Source: Promethearchaeota archaeon
Lineage (GTDB): Archaea > Asgardarchaeota > Lokiarchaeia > Sigynarchaeales > SOKP01
Reading direction: 5' to 3'
NCBI GenBank assembly: GCA_030620005.1
Contig: JAUXAJ010000126.1
Span: forward strand, 1 to 13,315
Length of the DNA stretch: 13,315 nucleotides
A program made the position numbers and the translations under genes. Of this stretch, positions 7,264 to 13,315 are shown piece by piece; positions within the stretch are counted from its first letter, which is position 1, and each line of letters begins with the position of its first letter. The notes under the pieces were generated by a model. That model had not been told where the DNA came from, searched no databases, and saw only the letters and a program-made list of their open reading frames with translations.

Positions 7264-7716
7264 CTTTAGCGTTTCTTGAAATTCTAACAATATTCCAAAA
7301 CTTTCTTCGGTGTCCACATAAGCTACATGTTGCTTACCTCTATAACCGGTAAAAATGACTTCAAAACCTTTTTTTTGAAATTCTTCTATAATTGATTCCA
7401 GATCGGTAACAAATATTCCGAAATGATGAAGCCCTTCCTTCCCGGCGTGAATAAATTCTTTAAAAATGCATTCTCCTTCAATCCATTGTATTAGCTCAAT
7501 TTGTTGGTTAAAGAATCTACTAAACGCGATCTTTGTCGAAAACTTAGAATCCTTCCCGCGATACTCGTAAACAACGCCTTGATCCTTATCTTCCAAAATG
7601 GCAAACTTCGGCATTCCATACACGGATTCCATGATTTTAGCTTGCTTTTCGACGTCCTTATAAACATAACCAAGCTGATTTATTTTTAAACTTCCTATAT
7701 CAATTTTTTTTTCCAT
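7246..7716 (-). CDS. VOC-superfamily (glyoxalase/epimerase fold) metalloprotein
   Basis: A 156-residue single-chain vicinal-oxygen-chelate protein with the two expected beta-alpha-beta-beta-beta modules (about 10-80 and 95-148). The four metal-ligand positions read Gln14 (INQLGYV), Glu74 (QQIELIQ), His98 (GLHHFGIFV) and Glu145 (ILLEFQE). The Gln/Glu/His/Glu set is the one used by human glyoxalase I, whereas methylmalonyl-CoA epimerases have His at the first site. The YVDTEESFG turn at 133-141 is typical. The substrate cannot be read from sequence: a lyase, an epimerase of a 2-substituted acyl-CoA, or a dioxygenase-fold relative are all possible. The Lys/Arg-rich end (KRRKKK) is unusual. The gene is divergent from the MaoC hydratase across a 160-bp shared promoter region, which may mean joint control. 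Confidence 0.8.
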   Translation of the reverse strand: MEKKIDIGSLKINQLGYVYKDVEKQAKIMESVYGMPKFAILEDKDQGVVYEYRGKDSKFSTKIAFSRFFNQQIELIQWIEGECIFKEFIHAGKEGLHHFGIFVTDLESIIEEFQKKGFEVIFTGYRGKQHVAYVDTEESFGILLEFQETLKRRKKK

Positions 7717-7768
7717 ATTTCTTCATCGCAAATTTTATATTAATGAATCCTAATTCAATTTTAAATCC

Positions 7769-7779
7769 TATATAAAAAA
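7769..7779 (-). promoter_or_regulatory. TATA box for VOC gene
   Basis: On the minus strand this reads ATTTTTTATAT-like sequence about 55-60 bp before the ATG at 7716. A second AT-rich candidate lies closer to the gene (about 7733-7742). Both lie in the divergent VOC/MaoC intergenic region. Confidence 0.35.
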
Positions 7780-7840
7780 TGAATACATTGTTATTGATTT
7801 TAATGATCTAACGATAAAAGTAAAAAATCATAATTAAATT

Positions 7841-7850
7841 TCTTATATAA
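7841..7850 (+). promoter_or_regulatory. TATA box for MaoC gene
   Basis: TCTTATATAA is centred about 31 bp before the ATG at 7877, so the transcript would be leaderless or nearly so. An AAGGA at 7865-7869, 7 nt before the ATG, could act as a Shine-Dalgarno only if transcription starts a little earlier. Confidence 0.45.
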
Positions 7851-7876
7851 TTGATCTATTTTATAAGGAATTTCTC

Positions 7877-8326
7877 ATGAAAATTGGTCGAAGTATAGAC
7901 GAATTCAAGGTAGGCATGCGAGAAGAGTTTTCCCGCACCTTTACTCAAAAAGAGACCGAAACCATGGCTGAATTAATAGGAGATCATAATCCTTTCCATT
8001 TCGAGGGAGAGTTTATCAGGAAAACACGGTTTAAAAAACCCATTGTCCATGGATTACTTGTAGGGGGAATGATAAGCCATTTCGGGGGCGCCCTCTTTCC
8101 CGGACCAGGATGCCTTGCTGAATCAATGGAATTTAAATTTTTAAAGCCTGTCTTTTTCGGAGATACAATTAAAGCAGTAGCAGAGATCACGAAAGTAGAT
8201 AAAAAAAACAACCGTTTGACATTTTTAATGGAATGCTTTAATGTTAAAGGCGAAAAAGTTGTGGAGGGTTACGCATCTTGTATCCCCTTTCAAATTGAGA
8301 TTGACGATAAGAGAAAAAAAGAATAA
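7877..8326 (+). CDS. MaoC-type (R)-specific enoyl-CoA hydratase
   Basis: A 149-residue single hot-dog-fold protein, the usual size of PhaJ/MaoC-type hydratases, which add water to trans-2-enoyl-CoA to give (R)-3-hydroxyacyl-CoA as dimers in the cytoplasm. The hydratase signature is complete: AELIGDHNPFHFE (31-43) with catalytic Asp36 and His41 five residues apart, as in PhaJ. It is followed by IVHGLLVGGMIS (55-66), the helix that closes the active site, and SMEFKFLKPVFFGDTI (83-98), the usual hot-dog strand pair. No membrane segment or signal peptide is seen. With the neighbouring thiolase-fold, SCP2 and VOC genes it suggests acyl-CoA metabolism, but no acyl-CoA dehydrogenase, 3-hydroxyacyl-CoA dehydrogenase or ligase is in the window. 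Its product stereochemistry is inferred from the family. Confidence 0.88.
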   Translation: MKIGRSIDEFKVGMREEFSRTFTQKETETMAELIGDHNPFHFEGEFIRKTRFKKPIVHGLLVGGMISHFGGALFPGPGCLAESMEFKFLKPVFFGDTIKAVAEITKVDKKNNRLTFLMECFNVKGEKVVEGYASCIPFQIEIDDKRKKE

Positions 8327-8437
8327 CTGGCACATTAAAGGCAAAAAGATGGTGAAAAATGGAAAAAATCTCTTATAAATAATTTTTAGAAAAAAAAATT
8401 TTTATAAAAAAAAATTAATAAATTTTTCTTAATTACA

Positions 8438-8446
8438 TTTTATATC
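8438..8446 (+). promoter_or_regulatory. TATA box for alpha-L-fucosidase gene
   Basis: TTTATATCA lies about 55-60 bp before the ATG at 8500, after a long A/T-only stretch (8381-8437). It predicts a leader of about 30 nt that contains the Shine-Dalgarno. Confidence 0.4.
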
Positions 8447-8487
8447 AATTTAACATGATAAATACTACACAATATAACCATGAGGTT

Positions 8488-8493
8488 TAAGGA
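8488..8493 (+). promoter_or_regulatory. Shine-Dalgarno of fucosidase gene
   Basis: TAAGGA sits 6 nt before the ATG at 8500. It decides against the nearby ATG at 8480, which is out of frame. Confidence 0.5.
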
Positions 8494-8499
8494 AATAAC

Positions 8500-9954
8500 A
8501 TGAATTACACTCCAGATATTAAATCTGTAAGCAAGCACGAAGTTCCAGGCTGGTTTCACGATGCCAAGCTCGGTATTTTCATTCATTGGGGGCTTTATTC
8601 GGTTCCAGCATTCGCGGTTACAGGGATAGATATAAACGAATTGATTAAAAAGGAAGGATTTGCAGGAAATTTCAAAAAAAATCCTTACGCTGAATGGTAT
8701 TTAAATTCGCTTAGAATACCAAATACGCCAACGCAAAAATATCACTTGAAAACATATGGAAAAGATTTTTCCTACGACGATTTTGTTCCCTTGTTTAACG
8801 AGGCCGTCAAAAAGTGGAGTCCAATTGAGATGGCTGATTTATTCAAGAAAGCTGGGGCTCGATATGTAGTTCTCGTTACTAAACATCACGACGGATTTCT
8901 TCTATGGCATAGCAAGTATCCCAATCCTAGAAAGAAAAATTATGTGGCCAGCAGAGATATAGCCGGAGAACTAGCGGGGGCTGTTAAGAATAATGGAATG
9001 AAAATGGGTTTTTATTATTCTGGTGCTCTTGATTGGTCTTTTACGCGTGCTCCTATAAAAGACATAACAGGTTTAATATCAAATGGGCCCGTTGAAAAAG
9101 AATATATTGACTATGTCAATAACCATTGGTACGAATTAATTGATAAATACGACCCCGTTATTCTCTGGAACGATATCGGATATCCACCTGGCACGAATAT
9201 TAACGAGATATTTGCGTATTTTTACAATAAATTTCCGAATGGTGTCGTGAATGATCGATGGTCTCAATTTACTAAAGGTATTAGAAGAATTGTTAAAATA
9301 TGGCCCATTAGTAGATTGATAAATTGGTTAGCAAAACGAGCTGTTGAGAAAGGTGGTGCTAATTTACCAATTAAATTTCATCATGATTTTAACACGCCTG
9401 AATATTCCCATTTTGATAAAATTATTCAAAAAAAATGGGAGTGCACTAGAGGGCTTGGTAACTCATTTGGATATAATAAGCAAGAAACTGACGACGATTA
9501 CTTAACGCCTGAGGACTTAATAAGAATGTTCGTTGATATTGTCAGTAAAAACGGCAATCTCCTCTTAAATGTGGGTCCAATGGCAGACGGATCCATTCCA
9601 GAATTTCAAAAAAAATGCCTAATGGGGCTAGGAAAATGGCTAGATGTAAATGGAGACGCGATCTTTGGAACCAGACCATGGACAAGGGCAGGAAGTGAAA
9701 CCATGGAAGGTATTGAAGTCAGATTTATTCAGAAGCAAAATGTTCTTTTTGCAATAATCTTGGATAAACCAAAAACTAATAGGATTACAATAAAAAATTT
9801 AACCATTGAAAAGAATTCGATTATTAGCATGTTGGGTCATGAAGGTAATTTAACTTTTGTTCAAGAAGAAAATGATTTAAAAATTTCAATTCCAGAAAAT
9901 CTTGAATTCTCTCCAGCTTACTCCCTAAAAATTAAACCGGTTCCATTGAATTAA
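8500..9954 (+). CDS. GH29 alpha-L-fucosidase, cytoplasmic
   Basis: A 484-residue glycoside hydrolase family 29 enzyme, a retaining alpha-L-fucosidase that frees L-fucose from glycans. The N-terminal GH29 barrel carries WFHDAKLGIFIHWGLYS (18-34), KHHDGFLLW (128-136), ILWNDIGYP (221-229), DFNTPEY (296-302) and WECTRGLGNSFGYN (313-326). Asp225 matches the nucleophile of the Thermotoga maritima enzyme (D224), and Glu301 the acid/base (E266), by motif alignment from memory. A beta-rich C-terminal domain starts near 395. There is no signal peptide, so it acts inside the cell and needs imported oligosaccharides. Residues about 256-293, between NDRW and DFNTPEY, form an insertion of roughly 35 residues relative to the Thermotoga enzyme, rich in Arg/Lys, Ile and Trp. 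Its product is the substrate of the fucI enzyme at the left end of the window. Confidence 0.93.
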   Translation: MNYTPDIKSVSKHEVPGWFHDAKLGIFIHWGLYSVPAFAVTGIDINELIKKEGFAGNFKKNPYAEWYLNSLRIPNTPTQKYHLKTYGKDFSYDDFVPLFNEAVKKWSPIEMADLFKKAGARYVVLVTKHHDGFLLWHSKYPNPRKKNYVASRDIAGELAGAVKNNGMKMGFYYSGALDWSFTRAPIKDITGLISNGPVEKEYIDYVNNHWYELIDKYDPVILWNDIGYPPGTNINEIFAYFYNKFPNGVVNDRWSQFTKGIRRIVKIWPISRLINWLAKRAVEKGGANLPIKFHHDFNTPEYSHFDKIIQKKWECTRGLGNSFGYNKQETDDDYLTPEDLIRMFVDIVSKNGNLLLNVGPMADGSIPEFQKKCLMGLGKWLDVNGDAIFGTRPWTRAGSETMEGIEVRFIQKQNVLFAIILDKPKTNRITIKNLTIEKNSIISMLGHEGNLTFVQEENDLKISIPENLEFSPAYSLKIKPVPLN

Positions 9955-10139
9955 AAGTATCTCTTTAAATAATTATTTTATTAAATATGAAAGGGGTCTT
10001 CCCGACTAAGAATAACTAGCTTATATTATTTATTTCAGCATTTATAAAAGATATTTCAAAAATTAACCCATTCATTAAAATTTAATTAAATCTAAGACTA
10101 TCAAATAAAGAAAAATCAAGTTTTTTTTAGGTTATTATA

Positions 10140-11204
10140 ATGTCTAACGATGCTTACTTAAAATTAAGAGAGTTTTTAGACAAGTTTCCTTTAGGATTTC
10201 CTGAAACACCGTCAGGAATTGAAATAAAAATTTTGAAAAGACTTTTTACAAAAGAAGAAGCCAGAATAGCGGTGCTGTTAACGCCAATGCTAGAAAAAGT
10301 CTCTCGAATTGCCAAGCGTGGAGGTATTAACGAAAAGGAATTGGAAACAAAACTCGAATCCATGTCAAAAAAGGGACTTATTTATCGGGTCCGAAGAGAT
10401 AATAAAACGCTTTATAATTCAGCACCATTCATGATAGGTTTATATGAATATTCAGTTAATAAAATTGATAAAGAGCTCGCCAAACTTTATAAGGACTACT
10501 ATAATATCGCATATCAAGATGAAATGGGATTGAGTAACGTGCCCGGATTCAAGGTAATTCCTATAGACGAATTTATTGAAGTTAACACCGTGTTATTTCC
10601 ATACCACAAACTCAAGGAAAGCATTAAAAAAGCAAGAAAAATATCAGTTGCGGATTGCATCTGCCGGAAAGAGTCTCAATTGAACGGTGAAGGCTGCGAT
10701 CATCCCATTGAAACTTGTCTCAGCTTTGGAAGCGCAGCAGAATATTACATTGAAAATGGTATGGGGAAAGAAATATCTGCTGAAGAAGCAATAAGGATTG
10801 TCGAAGAAGCGGATGATGCCGGACTCATTCACGCAGGAGCAAATTCCAAGCACCTCTCAAACATTTGTAACTGCTGTAGTTGTTGTTGCGCTTCGATGAA
10901 AGGAATAACGCAAAAAGGTTGGGATAAAAGCAAATTTTTTAATGCTTTATTTGAATCTTCCATCGACGAGGGGAGGTGTACTAGTTGTGGAACATGTATC
11001 GATAGATGTCCAGTTGAAGCGATCATTCTGGAAGAGTTCGCTGTAGCCGATCGAGAAAAATGCTTGGGATGTGGCTTATGCGTCTCAGTTTGCCCAGAAA
11101 AAGCAATAACCATGCATTTAAGAGAAGATGGCGAAGAACCTTTCAATCGAGTGTTAGAAATGGGAATGGCTATAATGAAAGGAAAGCGGAAAGCTTCTAA
11201 ATAA
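10140..11204 (+). CDS. Winged-helix plus multi-[4Fe-4S] cysteine-rich protein
   Basis: A 354-residue iron-sulfur protein of unassigned function. Residues about 25-95 look like a winged-helix domain (KRLFTKEEARIAVLL, GGINEKELETKLESMSKKGLIYRVR). The middle holds unusual cysteine groups: Cys173 and Cys175 in DCICRKE, Cys186 and Cys193 in GCDHPIETC, and six Cys at 243-250 in NICNCCSCCC. The C-terminus is a classic two-cluster ferredoxin: Cys280/283/286/290 and Cys308/311/314/318, each followed by Pro. That makes 18 cysteines in recognisable groups, enough for two [4Fe-4S] clusters plus at least one more metal site. Similar 4Fe-4S proteins are widespread in anaerobic archaea and sulfate reducers without a firm role. 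Redox sensing or electron transfer is likely, and DNA binding is possible but unproven. No membrane segment is seen. It lies 35 nt before the first GH4 gene. A T8 run lies in its leader (10121-10128). Confidence 0.8.
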   Translation: MSNDAYLKLREFLDKFPLGFPETPSGIEIKILKRLFTKEEARIAVLLTPMLEKVSRIAKRGGINEKELETKLESMSKKGLIYRVRRDNKTLYNSAPFMIGLYEYSVNKIDKELAKLYKDYYNIAYQDEMGLSNVPGFKVIPIDEFIEVNTVLFPYHKLKESIKKARKISVADCICRKESQLNGEGCDHPIETCLSFGSAAEYYIENGMGKEISAEEAIRIVEEADDAGLIHAGANSKHLSNICNCCSCCCASMKGITQKGWDKSKFFNALFESSIDEGRCTSCGTCIDRCPVEAIILEEFAVADREKCLGCGLCVSVCPEKAITMHLREDGEEPFNRVLEMGMAIMKGKRKASK

Positions 11205-11239
11205 GAAGATAAAATAAACATTAAACATTAAAATTAAAC

Positions 11240-12538
11240 ATGACTCGAAAAGAAAAAATAGTGATAATAGGAGCCGGATCCATGCAATTTGGGTCTGGAG
11301 CTGTCGCTAACATAATGAACAGTGAAGTATTAGATGGTTCTACGATCTGCCTTCACGATATTAACGCAGAATCGTTAGAATTGATGCGTCAAGCGTGTCA
11401 AGCGGCTATTGACCAAAAAAAGGCTAATTATACCTTAGAAGCCTCTACAGATAGACCAGAAGCCTTAAAAAACGCCACATTCATAATCAATTCAATAGAA
11501 ATTACTCCTCGATTCGAATTATTAGATATGGACTACAGCGTGCCCCTAAAAATTGGAAGCAAGCAAGTTTCTGGGGAAAATGGTGGCCCCGGGGGCCTTT
11601 TTCATTCCCTACGGGTGATACCTCCCATTCTTGATATCTGCGAAGATATTCAAAAGATCTGTCCAAACGCCTTTATCATAAATTTTTCCAATCCAATGAG
11701 TAGAATCTGTCTTGCTATTAAAAGGAAATTTCCCTCTCTTAAAATCGTAGGGCTTTGCCACGAAATCATGTTCTGTCAACATCATCTACCCAAAATGCTT
11801 GGAACACCATTTTCTAACCTTGAGATTAAAGCAGGGGGATTAAATCACTTTGGTGTCATATTAGAGATAAAATATCGCGATACTGGTAAGGATGCATACC
11901 CCGACATTCGAAAAAAAGGTCTTGAATTTGTTCGTAATATAAAAATGTGGGATACTAATTTAACTGCGTTTATTCTGGAGAAGTACGGATACCTACCGTA
12001 CACATATGATTCTCACTACGGGGAATATCTAAGGTGGGCGTGGGATCTTTCTGATATCGAGGGCGTGCGTCGTTTCTGGGATGGATATGGAACAATGTGC
12101 ATAAAAAAAGCAAAAAGACTCGAAAAGTTAATAAGAAGAGGTAAAGGCGCAAAAATTGTTAAACCCGACGCTGAGAGTGCAATCCCGATTATCGAAGGAA
12201 TTTTGACAGACGCTAATTACGAAGAGCCTTCTGTTAACCTTCCTAACGATGATGTCATAACTAACTTGCCAAGAGACCTCGTTGTGGAATGTCCTGCGAT
12301 TGTTAACAAGAATGGGCTAACGCCCGTAAAACTCGGAGAATATCCAAGAGGTCTTGCTGCGCTTTTACGAACTCAAGCGTCGGTACAAGATCTCGTTGTT
12401 GAAGCTGTTATAACCAAGTCAAGAGATATTGCACTACAAGCATTGCTGGCAGATCCCGTCGTGGATAGCTATACGCAGGCAGAAAAAATTTTAGACGAAA
12501 TGTTACGCTTACAAGCGGAACATATAAAATTGGAGTAA
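11240..12538 (+). CDS. GH4 family NAD/Mn-dependent alpha-glycosidase, first paralog
   Basis: A 432-residue glycoside hydrolase family 4 enzyme. GH4 enzymes use bound NAD+ and a divalent metal to oxidise C3 of the sugar, eliminate the aglycone, and re-reduce. The Rossmann loop IGAGSMQFG is at 10-18, then ENGGPGGLFHSLRVIPP (113-129), NFSNPMSRIC (148-157), GLCHE with Cys173 and His174 (171-175), and GGLNHFG with Asn202 and His203 (199-205). In Thermotoga AglA, Cys174 and His203 bind the metal, so the match is close. DSHYGEYLRW (257-266) is the conserved Tyr region. The Cys-His pair (not Cys-Asn or Cys-Asp) argues against 6-phospho-glycosides and for alpha-glucoside, galactoside or uronide substrates. 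The exact sugar is not readable. No signal peptide is present. No Shine-Dalgarno is seen; the 35-nt gap suggests cotranscription with the Fe-S gene. Confidence 0.9.
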   Translation: MTRKEKIVIIGAGSMQFGSGAVANIMNSEVLDGSTICLHDINAESLELMRQACQAAIDQKKANYTLEASTDRPEALKNATFIINSIEITPRFELLDMDYSVPLKIGSKQVSGENGGPGGLFHSLRVIPPILDICEDIQKICPNAFIINFSNPMSRICLAIKRKFPSLKIVGLCHEIMFCQHHLPKMLGTPFSNLEIKAGGLNHFGVILEIKYRDTGKDAYPDIRKKGLEFVRNIKMWDTNLTAFILEKYGYLPYTYDSHYGEYLRWAWDLSDIEGVRRFWDGYGTMCIKKAKRLEKLIRRGKGAKIVKPDAESAIPIIEGILTDANYEEPSVNLPNDDVITNLPRDLVVECPAIVNKNGLTPVKLGEYPRGLAALLRTQASVQDLVVEAVITKSRDIALQALLADPVVDSYTQAEKILDEMLRLQAEHIKLE

Positions 12539-12559
12539 TTAAATATTAAATTTCCTAAT

Positions 12560-12568
12560 TAATATATT
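12560..12568 (+). promoter_or_regulatory. Possible TATA box for second GH4 gene
   Basis: TAATATATT lies about 31-39 bp before the ATG at 12599. It would start a nearly leaderless transcript, but readthrough from the first GH4 gene over the 60-bp gap is equally possible. Confidence 0.25.
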
Positions 12569-12578
12569 CTTAATTAAA

Positions 12579-12612
12579 AAAATGGTTGAAAAAATAAAAT
12601 GGTTGAAAAAAT
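12579..12612 (+). repeat. 17-bp perfect tandem repeat duplicating the GH4 start site
   Basis: AAAATGGTTGAAAAAAT occurs twice, at 12579-12595 and 12596-12612, without a mismatch. Each copy contains ATG GTT GAA. Only the second ATG (12599) is in frame with the GH4 protein. The first (12582) is displaced by 17 nt and opens a 12-codon frame that ends in TAG at 12618-12620, overlapping the real start. Confidence 0.85.
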
Positions 12613-13315
12613 TGTGTTAGTCGGTGCGGGATCCTTGCAATTTGGTCTTGGAACTGTGGGTAGTATTTTAAAAAGTAAAATATTAAAGGGGTCAACGGTT
12701 TGTCTCCACGATATCAACGCAGAATCGCTGGATTTAGTGCGCCAAGCTTGCCAATCGGCTATAGACGAAAAAAAATTAGACTTTACATTAGAATCTACAA
12801 CGAATCGCCCGGAAGCCTTGAAAAATGCTACTTTTATCATAAATTCCATAGAAGTGGCTCCAAGATTCGAGCTGTGGAATCAAGACTACGAAATTCCACG
12901 GAAATTTGGAAATAAACAGATATTTGGTGAGAACGGAGGTCCAGGAGGCTTTTTTCACAGTTTACGTGTTATTCCACCTATATTAGAGATTTGTCAAGAT
13001 GTTCAAAAAATATGTCCAAACGCATTTTTCTTTAATTTTTCGAATCCCATGAGTCGGATATGTTTGGCTATCAAGAGAAAATTTCCTTCTCTTAAATTTG
13101 TAGGACTTTGCCACGAATTACAACACCACGTACTGATTGTTAGTCGAATTCTTGAAACACCACTATCAAACTTGGAAATAAAAGCTGGAGGGTTAAATCA
13201 TTTTGGAGTTATATTGGATGCGAAATATCGTGATTCAGGTAAAGATGCCTATCCAGATATTCGAAAAAAGGGTCCAAAATTCTTGGATTCATTAGTCACG
13301 CTTGATGGTAACAGG
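12599..13315 (+). CDS. GH4 family alpha-glycosidase, second paralog (C-terminus cut by window edge)
   Basis: The first 239 residues of a second GH4 enzyme, open to the right edge. It is roughly 70% identical by eye to the preceding GH4, with almost no gaps. The NAD loop is VGAGSLQFG (8-16). NFSNPMSRIC, GLCHE with Cys171 and His172, and GGLNHFG with His201 are all kept, so metal and NAD+ binding should be intact. The clearest local difference follows GLCHE: LQHHVLIVSRILETP here against IMFCQHHLPKMLGTP in the first copy. This is next to the metal site, so the two enzymes may differ in substrate. About 190 residues should remain beyond the window. The ATG at 12599 is chosen because MVEKIVLVGAG is the normal GH4 N-terminus and the repeated ATG at 12582 is out of frame. 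Confidence 0.88.
   Translation, partial: MVEKIVLVGAGSLQFGLGTVGSILKSKILKGSTVCLHDINAESLDLVRQACQSAIDEKKLDFTLESTTNRPEALKNATFIINSIEVAPRFELWNQDYEIPRKFGNKQIFGENGGPGGFFHSLRVIPPILEICQDVQKICPNAFFFNFSNPMSRICLAIKRKFPSLKFVGLCHELQHHVLIVSRILETPLSNLEIKAGGLNHFGVILDAKYRDSGKDAYPDIRKKGPKFLDSLVTLDGNR

Noticed and set aside
7501..7689. Plus-strand 62-codon frame and a second minus-strand frame within the VOC gene
   Set aside because: Both are out-of-frame shadows of the VOC coding sequence, which has clear motifs and a plausible promoter.
8381..8437. A/T-only stretch that could be a replication origin or terminator
   Set aside because: There are no repeated origin boxes or replication genes nearby; simple A and T runs are common in this genome's gaps.
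9990..10017. GC-richer patch between fucosidase and Fe-S gene, possible hairpin or tRNA scrap
   Set aside because: Only 3-bp stems (GGG/CCC or GTC/GAC) can form, there is no T-tract directly after, and no tRNA arm pattern is present. I see nothing else in the 185-bp gap.
10829..11221. Open frame of 130 codons on the minus strand
   Set aside because: It lies fully antisense to the Fe-S protein's ferredoxin domain, has no family resemblance, and its openness follows from the cysteine/lysine-rich codons opposite.
12582..12620. ATG at 12582 as the start of the second GH4 gene
   Set aside because: It is out of frame with the GH4 protein and meets a TAG after 12 codons.
12574..12849. Minus-strand frame of 91 codons at the GH4 start
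   Set aside because: Antisense shadow of the second GH4 gene; composition is not protein-like and the conserved GH4 N-terminus is on the plus strand.

Overview
The window reads as AT-rich archaeal DNA. TATA-like boxes lie about 25-55 bp ahead of most starts. Most genes have weak or no Shine-Dalgarno sites, one start is TTG, and T-runs follow several stops. The families present (a thiolase paired with a DUF35 Zn-ribbon/OB protein, SCP2, thiolase-like type 1 proteins, MaoC, GH29, GH4, L-fucose isomerase) would suit an Asgard (Lokiarchaeia-like) archaeon. That placement is inference; no taxonomic marker gene is present.

Layout. 1-1407 (-): L-fucose isomerase, cut by the left edge. 1408-1790 (383 bp) has no intact gene. 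It holds the inverted, internally deleted and frameshifted remains of a second fucI (about 1530-1678), then T-runs and the promoter of the next gene. 1791-3879 (+): a tight operon of a thiolase-fold protein, a DUF35 protein split by an in-frame TAG at 3254-3256, and an SCP2 lipid-carrier protein. 4017-5528 and 5721-7226 (+): two tandem thiolase-like type 1 (TLP1) paralogs. 7246-7716 (-): a VOC/glyoxalase-fold protein, convergent with the second TLP1 and divergent from a MaoC hydratase (7877-8326, +). 8500-9954 (+): GH29 alpha-L-fucosidase. 10140-11204 (+): a winged-helix, cysteine-rich Fe-S protein. 11240-12538 and 12599-end (+): two tandem GH4 glycosidases, the second cut by the right edge.

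How the genes may work together. The carbohydrate side is coherent: a fucosidase without a signal peptide would release L-fucose inside the cell, FucI would convert it to L-fuculose, and the NAD-dependent GH4 enzymes would cleave further glycosides. The kinase and aldolase that would follow are not in this window. The acyl-CoA side (thiolase/DUF35, SCP2, two TLP1s, MaoC) looks like lipid or CoA-thioester chemistry. However, none of the three thiolase-fold proteins has the nucleophilic cysteine of a classical thiolase, so their reaction is open.

Three families are locally duplicated (fucI inverted, TLP1 tandem, GH4 tandem). The observations most worth checking are the amber codon at the Zn-ribbon/OB junction, the cysteine-less thiolase set, the fucI relic, and a perfect 17-bp tandem repeat that duplicates the start region of the second GH4 gene out of frame.
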